Of a stretch of 7,109 nt of DNA, positions 1 to 4,752 are shown piece after piece. The notes beneath the pieces were generated by a model. That model had not been told where the DNA came from. It saw only the letters and a program-made list of their open reading frames with translations, and did not search any database. A program made the translations under genes and the position numbers. The number at the start of each line of letters is the position of its first letter. Positions within the stretch are counted from its first letter, which is position 1. This stretch comes from an uncultured Granulicatella sp. (GTDB lineage Bacteria; Bacillota; Bacilli; Lactobacillales; Aerococcaceae): positions 1 to 7,109 of the forward strand of contig CALIJD010000120.1 of the NCBI GenBank assembly GCA_938017885.1. The letters run 5' to 3'.

Positions 1-655
1 AATTCAAAAAGGGCGCCAAGCCTATATGATTTCGCCTTTAATCGAAGAGTCGGAACATCTCGATGTGCAAAACGCTGAAGAGATTTACCGAATGATTTCA
101 GCGCATTTCTCAGACCGCGTGAAAGTGGGACTGTTACACGGGAAAATGCCGGCTGAAGAAAAAGAATCGGTGATGGCAGACTTTAAAGCCAACAAGATAC
201 AAGTACTCGTTTCAACAACGGTGATTGAAGTTGGGGTGGACGTGCCGAATGCCACAGTGATGGTGATTTTAGATGCGGACCGCTTCGGGTTAGCCCAACT
301 CCACCAATTGCGTGGACGTGTCGGCCGTGGACAACATGCTTCAACGTGTATTTTAGTAGCGAGTCCAAAGACTGAAAACGGGAAAGAGCGCATGCGTATT
401 ATGTGCGAATCGACGGATGGATTTTATCTCAGTCAAAAAGACTTGGAGCTCCGCGGTTCTGGGGATGTATTTGGCGTGAAACAGTCCGGTATTCCAGACT
501 TTAAGATTGCCGATTTAATACGAGATTATGATATACTAGAACAAGCACGTAAAGATGCGATCCTTTATGCCTCGGAAGATCCAGCAGGAGAAAAAGCCGA
601 GACAAAACGCATGAAGGCATTTATCGAACAAACAACGAAAGAAATCAATGGATAA
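1..655 (+). CDS. recG: ATP-dependent DNA helicase RecG, C-terminal part (5' end outside window)
   Basis: RecG remodels stalled replication forks and Holliday junctions by ATP-driven translocation on double-stranded DNA in the cytoplasm. The reading frame is open from base 2, before the first internal ATG, so the gene enters from the left. The 217 visible residues are about the last third of a protein usually near 680 residues. In order I see [15 protein letters not shown] near the start of helicase domain 2, LHGKM, motif V ([14 protein letters not shown]), motif VI ([12 protein letters not shown]) and the RecG-specific translocation region after it ([16 protein letters not shown]). The C-terminal tail is complete, ending in TAA at 653-655. 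Only 36 bases separate it from plsX, with no terminator between, so the two are probably co-transcribed, an arrangement common in Firmicutes. The helicase motifs identify it with high certainty; the N-terminal wedge domain and Walker motifs cannot be checked here. Confidence 0.97.
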   Translation, partial: IQKGRQAYMISPLIEESEHLDVQNAEEIYRMISAHFSDRVKVGLLHGKMPAEEKESVMADFKANKIQVLVSTTVIEVGVDVPNATVMVILDADRFGLAQLHQLRGRVGRGQHASTCILVASPKTENGKERMRIMCESTDGFYLSQKDLELRGSGDVFGVKQSGIPDFKIADLIRDYDILEQARKDAILYASEDPAGEKAETKRMKAFIEQTTKEING

Positions 656-678
656 CTTCAGGGCCGCATGGCTAGAAG

Positions 679-684
679 AGGAGG
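679..684 (+). promoter_or_regulatory. plsX ribosome binding site, decides the start codon
   Basis: AGGAGG sits 7 bases before the ATG at 692. An earlier in-frame ATG at 668 lies upstream of this site, has no Shine-Dalgarno sequence of its own and would add eight residues (MARRGGTT) foreign to the family. The site therefore fixes the start at 692. Confidence 0.88.
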
Positions 685-691
685 AACAACA

Positions 692-1699
692 ATGGTAAGA
701 ATTGCAATTGACGCGATGGGTGGAGATAACGCTCCTAAAGAAATCGTCCAAGGGGTCGTCCTTGCAGCAAAGGAAATGCCAACAGTCGAGTTTCAATTAT
801 ATGGAGACGAAGCAAAAGTGAACGCCTGCTTGGAAGAATCTCTTCCAAATATTCGCGTGATTCACTGTTCAGAAAAAATCAACTCTGATGACGAACCGGT
901 TAAGGCGATTCGTTCGAAGAAAGATGCTTCAATGGTCGTTGCAGCTAAAGCAGTCAAAGAAGGAGAAGCAGATGCGCTCTTCTCTTGCGGAAATACAGGG
1001 GCTCTTCTAACGGCTGGTTTATTAGTGGTTGGCCGTATTAAAGGAATCGACCGTCCAGGACTGATGCCAGTGTTGCCTGTTCTTGGAAAAGACAACCGTC
1101 AATTTATTATGATGGACGTAGGTGCGAACGCGGAATGTAAACCAAAGAATGTTCACCAATTCGGTATTCTTGGTAGCTACTATTCAAAATACGTTCTTGG
1201 TTACGAAAACCCAACAGTCGGCTTATTAAAGAATGGAGCTGAAGAAGGAAAAGGGAACGAACTCGCAAAAGAAGTTTACGGACTCTTGAAAGAAGATGAT
1301 AGCTTAAACTTCATCGGCAACGTGGAAGCTCGTGACATCTTAACAGGTGCTGCGGATGTCGTGGTGACAGACGGATTTACAGGAAACGCCGTATTGAAAA
1401 CAATCGAAGGAACAGCGCTTGCGATGATGGAACTTCTAAAAGAAGGAATCAAGGGGCAAGGAATCCAAGGAAAACTTGGAGCGCTCTTACTCAAGAATAC
1501 CTTCTACGGATTAAAGAATACATTGGACTACTCACAATTTGGGGGTGCGGTGCTCTTTGGTCTTAAAGGAGCAGTTGTGAAATCACACGGTTCTTCAAAA
1601 TCAGACAGCGTGTACCATGCCATGAAACAAATCGACACAATCGTATCCAGTGGAGTTATCAACGACTTAGTAGCTCACTTTGAACAAACAGCGGAATAA
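692..1699 (+). CDS. plsX: Phosphate acyltransferase PlsX
   Basis: PlsX transfers the acyl chain from acyl-ACP to inorganic phosphate, giving acyl-phosphate for PlsY, the first step of phosphatidic acid synthesis in most Gram-positive bacteria. It is a peripheral membrane enzyme. The 335-residue length is normal for the family. Family motifs are present: AIDAMGGD at residues 5-12, SCGNTGALL at 98-106 (usually SAGNTGA, so Ala to Cys here), MDVGANAECKP at 141-151, the GNVEARDI segment at about 209-216 and VVTDGFTGNAVLKTIEG at about 224-240. The start at 692 is chosen because it has an AGGAGG 7 bases upstream and begins with the family-typical MVRIAIDAMGGD. It follows recG closely. A strong terminator lies 7 bases after its stop codon, so acpP or fab genes do not continue the transcript here. 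I saw no FapR-type operator upstream. Confidence 0.97.
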   Translation: MVRIAIDAMGGDNAPKEIVQGVVLAAKEMPTVEFQLYGDEAKVNACLEESLPNIRVIHCSEKINSDDEPVKAIRSKKDASMVVAAKAVKEGEADALFSCGNTGALLTAGLLVVGRIKGIDRPGLMPVLPVLGKDNRQFIMMDVGANAECKPKNVHQFGILGSYYSKYVLGYENPTVGLLKNGAEEGKGNELAKEVYGLLKEDDSLNFIGNVEARDILTGAADVVVTDGFTGNAVLKTIEGTALAMMELLKEGIKGQGIQGKLGALLLKNTFYGLKNTLDYSQFGGAVLFGLKGAVVKSHGSSKSDSVYHAMKQIDTIVSSGVINDLVAHFEQTAE

Positions 1700-1705
1700 A
1701 GAATG

Positions 1706-1738
1706 AAGCTCTCTTTCAGATTGGAAGAGAGCTTTTTT
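1706..1738 (+). terminator. Rho-independent terminator after plsX
   Basis: A 12-bp stem (left arm 1706-1717, right arm 1723-1734, one G-U pair) closes a 5-base loop and runs into a T tract at 1733-1738. It starts 7 bases after the plsX stop and should end the recG-plsX transcript. Confidence 0.93.
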
Positions 1739-1800
1739 ATAGAAAATTATAAATTTCATAAAACTGCAATAAATTCTTAGGAATTCTCACAAAAAAAGGG

Positions 1801-1806
1801 TACAAT
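1801..1806 (+). promoter_or_regulatory. Probable -10 box of the regulator/aminotransferase operon
   Basis: TACAAT matches the sigma-A -10 consensus at 5 of 6 positions. The best -35 candidate at usable spacing is TTAGGA at 1777-1782 (18-bp spacer), only 3 of 6 matches. The transcript would begin near 1813. A weak -35 would suit a promoter that needs an activator, but that is inference. Confidence 0.5.
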
Positions 1807-1821
1807 GGGAAAGTACAAAAT

Positions 1822-1835
1822 GTTGCAAGTGCAAC
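1822..1835 (+). promoter_or_regulatory. Perfect 14-bp palindrome, candidate operator in the leader
   Basis: GTTGCA and TGCAAC form perfect inverted arms around a 2-bp AG centre. The site lies between the -10 box and the ribosome binding site of an AsnC/Lrp-family gene, at about +10 to +23 of the predicted transcript. Regulators of this family often control their own promoters, so this is a candidate autoregulatory site. As RNA, a two-base loop makes a stable hairpin unlikely, which favours a DNA-level role. Confidence 0.5.
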
Positions 1836-1851
1836 TAAAGGAGGAAAGTCT

Positions 1852-2346
1852 ATGTTCAAAGAAGTGAACGAGCAAATTTTAAAATTAATTGAGAAAAATA
1901 GTCGTTTAACTCCAGAAGAAATTGCCTCTCTATTAGAAATGGATGTGGAAGAAGTCACACGCCGTATTAAAGAGATGGAAGAAGCTAAAATTATTTGTGG
2001 CTACCATACATTAATCAACTGGGAAAAAACTGATAACGTCAATGTTTCAGCGATTATCGAATTAAAAGTAAATCCTCAAAAAGGGAAAGGATTCGACCGT
2101 ATTGCAGAAAAAATCTATCATTTCCCAGAAGTAGAAGCAGTGTACTTGATGTCTGGTGGATACGATTTTATGGTGCAATTAAAGAAAGCACCAATGCGTG
2201 AAATCGCAAACTTCGTATCTTCACGTCTTTCAGTGATTGAAGAAGTACAATCTACAAAAACACATGTTGTATTAAAACAATACAAAGATCACGGCACTAT
2301 GTTTGTCGGTAAAGCAGATGATAAACGTCAGGTGGTTACTCCATGA
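1852..2346 (+). CDS. AsnC/Lrp-family transcriptional regulator (AlaR/YugG-like)
   Basis: A 164-residue DNA-binding regulator of the feast/famine family, expected to act as dimers or octamers and to sense an amino acid. Residues 5 to about 52 form the winged helix-turn-helix, with the family pattern ILKLIEKNSRLTPEEIASLL followed by VEEVTRRIKEMEEAKIICGY. Residues about 65-142 form the RAM ligand-binding domain, including the glycine-rich turn SGGYDFMV at 101-108. The start has AAAGGAGG 7 bases upstream. Its stop overlaps the start of the next gene as ATGA, so translation is probably coupled. In Bacillus subtilis a homologous pair, yugG-yugH (alaR-alaT), has the same order; by that analogy this protein would control the aminotransferase gene in response to an amino acid such as alanine. 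The family assignment is firm; the ligand is inferred from the neighbour. Confidence 0.92.
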   Translation: MFKEVNEQILKLIEKNSRLTPEEIASLLEMDVEEVTRRIKEMEEAKIICGYHTLINWEKTDNVNVSAIIELKVNPQKGKGFDRIAEKIYHFPEVEAVYLMSGGYDFMVQLKKAPMREIANFVSSRLSVIEEVQSTKTHVVLKQYKDHGTMFVGKADDKRQVVTP

Positions 2347-3521
2347 ATTTAGAAAATATGTTAAATAATAAAATTAAGGACTTGAAACCTTCAGGGATTC
2401 GTCGTTTCTTTGATATGGCGAGTGAATACAAGGATATTGTTTCACTAGGGGTTGGAGAGCCTGATTTTGATACGCCTTGGCATATTCGTCAAGAAGCGAT
2501 TAAAGCGTTGCAAGAAGGCCGTACATTCTATACAGCCAATGCAGGGTTAAAAGAGCTTCGTGAAGAAGTATGTATCTTTACAGAAGGTCGTCATGGGGTA
2601 AAATACGATCCAATGCATGAATGTGTCATCACTGTTGGTGGAAGTGAAGCCGTTGATATTTCAATGCGTGTGCTTTTAAACCCAGGGGATGAAGTGATTA
2701 TTTGTGACCCAGGGTATGTTTCTTATGTCCCAGCGGTTACAATGGCCGATGGAACTCCAGTGATTCTTCCGTTAAAAGAGGAAAATCAATTCCGTTTAAC
2801 ACCTGAAGATTTAGAAGCAGTGATTACACCGAAGACAAAAGCGATTCTAATGAACTTCCCGAATAACCCAACTGGGGCAATTATGGAACGTGAAGATTTA
2901 GAAGCGGTTTGTGATGTATTAAAACGTCATGATATTATCGTTGTTTCAGACGAATTATATGGAGAATTAACTTACACTGGAAAACCTCACGTATCCGTTG
3001 TGGAAATTGAGGGTATGCGCGATCGTACAATTTTAATCGGAGGATTCTCAAAAGCATTTGCGATGACGGGATGGAGACTGGGGTATGCTTTAGCTCCAGA
3101 GCCAATTATGGAACAAATGTATAAAATTCACCAATTTGCGATTATGTCAGCTCCAACTCTTAGCCAATATGCGGGTGTGGATGCCCTTCGTAATTCTGAA
3201 GAAGACATTGTTGAGATGCGCGAAAGCTACAACCAACGTCGCCGTTACTTGGTGAAACGTTTCAAAGACTTAGGGATTCCTTGCTTTGAGCCATTTGGAG
3301 CTTTCTACATCTTCCCAAACATTTCTCAATTCGGATTAAGTTCAGAAGAATTTGCTATGCGCTTGGTAGAAGAAGAACGTTTAGCCGTTGTTCCAGGAAC
3401 CGCTTTTGGGGAATCTGGTGAAGGCTTTCTACGTATTTCTTATGCATATTCGATTGAAGATTTGAAGACAGCGTTAGATCGCATCGAGCACTTCATTACG
3501 AAATTAAGAAATGAAAAATAG
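2343..3521 (+). CDS. Pyridoxal-phosphate-dependent class I aminotransferase (AlaT/YugH-like)
   Basis: A cytoplasmic fold-type I aminotransferase of 392 residues, normal for the family, moving an amino group between an amino acid and a 2-oxoacid. Visible active-site elements are the phosphate-binding turn GGSEA (99-103), Tyr125, Asn175 in NFPNNPTG, Asp203 in VSDELY (pairs with the pyridine nitrogen), the Schiff-base Lys237 in GGFSKAFAMTGWR, and Arg364 in GFLRISY, which holds the substrate carboxylate. The N-terminal segment SGIRRFFDMA and the stretch YTANAGLKELREEV recall B. subtilis YugH (AlaT) more than the aromatic enzyme AraT, so alanine-pyruvate/glutamate transamination is the preferred guess. 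The start ATG overlaps the regulator's stop by 4 bases, with AGGTGG 7 bases upstream. Substrate remains uncertain; aromatic or branched-chain use is possible. The gene ends before a long hairpin terminator. Confidence 0.93.
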   Translation: MNLENMLNNKIKDLKPSGIRRFFDMASEYKDIVSLGVGEPDFDTPWHIRQEAIKALQEGRTFYTANAGLKELREEVCIFTEGRHGVKYDPMHECVITVGGSEAVDISMRVLLNPGDEVIICDPGYVSYVPAVTMADGTPVILPLKEENQFRLTPEDLEAVITPKTKAILMNFPNNPTGAIMEREDLEAVCDVLKRHDIIVVSDELYGELTYTGKPHVSVVEIEGMRDRTILIGGFSKAFAMTGWRLGYALAPEPIMEQMYKIHQFAIMSAPTLSQYAGVDALRNSEEDIVEMRESYNQRRRYLVKRFKDLGIPCFEPFGAFYIFPNISQFGLSSEEFAMRLVEEERLAVVPGTAFGESGEGFLRISYAYSIEDLKTALDRIEHFITKLRNEK

Positions 3522-3535
3522 AGATTAAAATGAGG

Positions 3536-3597
3536 TACAACTACACCACTTTTGGAGTCGTTTAAATCGATTCCCAAAGAGGCGTAGTTGTATTTTT
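3536..3597 (+). terminator. Long composite hairpin terminator after the aminotransferase
   Basis: Outer arms 3536-3547 and 3581-3592 pair over 12 positions with one mismatch. After an A-A mismatch, inner arms 3549-3560 and 3568-3579 continue the stem with one mismatch and one G-U pair, closing a small TTTAAAT loop. The 57-base hairpin is followed by TTTTT at 3593-3597. It fits a factor-independent terminator, longer than the other two in the window. Confidence 0.85.
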
Positions 3598-3602
3598 AAT
3601 TT

Positions 3603-3623
3603 TGATTAAAATATGATTAAAAT
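3603..3623 (+). repeat. Direct repeat TGATTAAAAT x2 with 11-bp period
   Basis: Two exact copies of TGATTAAAAT (3603-3612 and 3614-3623) are separated by one base, so they repeat once per DNA helical turn. They lie 4 bases upstream of the -35 box of the following promoter. A further GATTAAAAT occurs at 3523-3531. Half-sites in this phasing are typical of dimeric response regulators of the OmpR/PhoB class; A/T-rich DNA here could also act simply as an UP element. Confidence 0.55.
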
Positions 3624-3627
3624 TTAA

Positions 3628-3656
3628 TTGATAAAAGAATGATCCTATGCTACACT
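3628..3656 (+). promoter_or_regulatory. Sigma-A promoter with extended -10 for the small membrane-protein operon
   Basis: TTGATA at 3628-3633 (5 of 6 to the -35 consensus), exactly 17 bp, then TACACT at 3651-3656 (4 of 6 to the -10 consensus). A TG dinucleotide at 3648-3649, one base before the hexamer, makes it an extended -10 promoter and offsets the weak hexamer. The transcript would start near 3663, about 24 bases before the first gene. Confidence 0.72.
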
Positions 3657-3673
3657 ATGCTTACTTAAGAGGA

Positions 3674-3679
3674 AAGGAG
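3674..3679 (+). promoter_or_regulatory. Ribosome binding site favouring a TTG start over a nearer ATG
   Basis: AAGGAG lies 7 bases before TTG at 3687 but only 3 bases before the ATG at 3683, which is in another frame and opens just ten codons (stop at 3713-3715). The spacing seen at the window's other genes is 7, so it supports the TTG start. Confidence 0.7.
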
Positions 3680-3686
3680 ACCATGC

Positions 3687-3965
3687 TTGAAAGAACGTTT
3701 TACAAAGTTTATTGATACCATAATTGCTCTCGATAAAGGCGATCATACATTAACGGACAAACAATGGATGAAAAAGCAAAAATGGATGTTCGTCTTGAAG
3801 TTGTTTTGGGTGATTGTGCTAGTAGCGACCTTTCTTCTAGCCGTTAATGTCTCCGTGAGTTACTTTGTTTATTTCTTCTATTTTGCTGGAGTTCTCTATG
3901 TACTCACTAAAGTACTCGAGTTTTGTATCCAACGAAGAATGACACAATTAGCTAAGGAGGAATAG
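3687..3965 (+). CDS. Small two-helix membrane protein of unknown function
   Basis: I do not recognise the family. The 92-residue product has a charged N-terminal segment of about 33 residues (rich in Lys and Asp, with KQWMKKQKWM just before the membrane), two hydrophobic helices at about 34-54 and 56-78 with aromatic residues (SYFVYFFYF), and a basic then acidic tail (QRRMTQLAKEE). There is no signal peptide or catalytic motif. The proposed start is TTG, because the only ATG nearby is out of frame and too close to the AAGGAG. It is the first gene of a three-gene membrane-protein unit; the AAGGAGG within its last codons precedes the DUF454 gene. The third gene's product has the same plan (charged N-terminus, two helices, basic tail), so they could be distant relatives or partner subunits, which is inference. 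That it is a real gene is supported by the promoter, ribosome binding site and membrane-like composition. Confidence 0.78.
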   Translation: MKERFTKFIDTIIALDKGDHTLTDKQWMKKQKWMFVLKLFWVIVLVATFLLAVNVSVSYFVYFFYFAGVLYVLTKVLEFCIQRRMTQLAKEE

Positions 3966-3974
3966 AACAATCCA

Positions 3975-4334
3975 ATGAGAATTATTTATTTTGTGATAGC
4001 CTGGGTTTCATTAGCGATAGGGTTATTAGGAATTGTCCTTCCGGTACTTCCAACAACTCCCTTTCTTTTGTTAACCGTATTTTGTTTCTCAAAGAGTTCA
4101 AGGCGCTTTGAAGAATGGTTTCAAAAAACTAAGTTATACCAGCTTTATGTCGCAGATTACCGCGAAACGAAGTCAATTGCGCGTAGTCGTAAAAAGAAAA
4201 TTATTATTTATATCTATATTTTAATGGCCATTTCTATTTACTTCGCTCCGATTATTTGGGTGAAAATTGGACTTGGCGCGTTGACAGTGTTTATTACTTA
4301 CTATCTATTTTGGGTGATTCCGGATAAAAAGTAG
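3975..4334 (+). CDS. DUF454 / YbaN-family inner membrane protein
   Basis: A 119-residue polytopic membrane protein of the DUF454 (YbaN) family, whose biochemical role is unknown. The family signature is clear: LGIVLPVLPTTPFLLLTVFCFSKSS at about 18-42, with the conserved proline pairs, followed by RRFEEWF. Hydrophobic segments lie at about 4-24, 25-39, 76-95 and 97-115, around a basic cytoplasmic-type loop (ETKSIARSRKKK at 64-75). Length is normal for the family. The start ATG is the first start codon in frame after the previous gene's TAG, and matches the usual N-terminus of the family. Oddly, the only strong Shine-Dalgarno, AGGAGG at 3955-3960, lies 14 bases upstream instead of about 7. The gene sits between two small membrane-protein genes and shares their transcript. 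A membrane role is likely; no substrate can be named. Confidence 0.93.
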   Translation: MRIIYFVIAWVSLAIGLLGIVLPVLPTTPFLLLTVFCFSKSSRRFEEWFQKTKLYQLYVADYRETKSIARSRKKKIIIYIYILMAISIYFAPIIWVKIGLGALTVFITYYLFWVIPDKK

Positions 4335-4345
4335 GAGGGATTCAG

Positions 4346-4600
4346 ATGGTTGAGAAGTTTAAAGCGTTAATAGAAGATTATAAAGTGACAAGAAATGAAA
4401 ACGAAGATTTTGTCTGGTGGTATGTGCAACGAGTAGCGCCCTTTAATTTACGCTACGTAATTGCAGCGGTGTTAGTGCTATGTATGGCGGCTATTTATTT
4501 TAATATTAAATACGCGCTCACAACGGTGCTCGTCTTATGGGTGATTGCCGCGACGATTACCATCGCAGAATGGGTTTATCGAAAACGAAAACAAAAATAG
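4346..4600 (+). CDS. Small two-helix membrane protein of unknown function
   Basis: I do not recognise the family. The 84-residue product has a hydrophilic N-terminal segment of about 20 residues (MVEKFKALIEDYKVTRNENED), an aromatic-rich junction (FVWWYVQRVAPF), two hydrophobic helices at about 36-53 and 56-76, and a strongly basic end (YRKRKQK) that should stay in the cytoplasm. The ribosome binding site AGGAGG at 4333-4338 overlaps the TAG stop of the DUF454 gene and lies 7 bases before the ATG, so translation of the two is tightly linked. It is the last gene of the unit; a terminator begins 8 bases after its stop. Its plan repeats that of the first gene. A role as accessory subunit of the DUF454 protein is a guess based only on position. 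Confidence 0.82.
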   Translation: MVEKFKALIEDYKVTRNENEDFVWWYVQRVAPFNLRYVIAAVLVLCMAAIYFNIKYALTTVLVLWVIAATITIAEWVYRKRKQK

Positions 4601-4607
4601 AAGATAC

Positions 4608-4640
4608 AAAAGAATCTAGTTTACGCTAGGTTCTTTTTTT
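4608..4640 (+). terminator. Rho-independent terminator after the DUF454 cluster
   Basis: A 12-bp stem (4608-4619 with 4626-4637, one G-U pair) closes the 6-base loop TTTACG. Seven consecutive T residues at 4634-4640 form the end of the stem and the tail. It separates the membrane-protein unit from pepD. Confidence 0.92.
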
Positions 4641-4681
4641 ACCTATCATTAGGAAGAAAATAAGGATAAATAATAGAGAGG

Positions 4682-4711
4682 AGCCCTTTGAGAAAAAGTG
4701 CGAATAGGGCT
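4682..4711 (+). promoter_or_regulatory. Inverted repeat AGCCCT/AGGGCT around the pepD promoter, candidate operator
   Basis: AGCCCT at 4682-4687 and its exact reverse complement AGGGCT at 4706-4711 enclose 18 bases. The left arm abuts the -35 hexamer and the right arm runs into the first base of the -10 hexamer. The arm centres are 24 bp apart, a little over two helical turns. A dimeric repressor bound here would block RNA polymerase. A 6-bp repeat can arise by chance, so this is a candidate only. Confidence 0.4.
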
Positions 4712-4716
4712 ATAAT
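4688..4716 (+). promoter_or_regulatory. Strong sigma-A promoter of the pepD-permease operon
   Basis: TTGAGA at 4688-4693 (5 of 6 to consensus) and a perfect TATAAT at 4711-4716 are separated by 17 bp. It is the best promoter in the window and predicts a start of transcription near 4723, leaving a leader of about 30 bases. Confidence 0.88.
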
Positions 4717-4752
4717 TTAAGTGTAGAAATAAAGTAAATGGAGGTAATTGTT

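Noticed and set aside
1..5. AATTC at the first base, and GAATTC at 1781-1786, as signs of a cloning boundary
   Set aside because: Restriction-site remnants of this length occur by chance in A/T-rich DNA, and RecG reads through cleanly from base 2.
668..691. Eight-residue N-terminal extension of PlsX from ATG 668
   Set aside because: It has no ribosome binding site, contains the real one (AGGAGG at 679-684), and adds residues not seen in the family.
862..1095. Minus-strand open frame inside plsX
   Set aside because: It lies wholly within a well-identified gene on the other strand, has no ribosome binding site or recognisable motif, and is a shadow of plsX codons. The same holds for the other minus-strand frames in recG, pepD and the permease.
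3598..3614. FabT-type operator (half-site ATTTTGATTA) near the DUF454 operon promoter
   Set aside because: The left half fits the streptococcal FabT pattern, but the right half should read TCAAATT and reads AAATATG, so the inverted symmetry is lost. The direct repeat explains the sequence better.
4738..4752. Five-residue N-terminal extension of PepD from ATG 4738
   Set aside because: That ATG overlaps the GGAGG used by ATG 4753 and lies only about 15 bases from the predicted transcription start.
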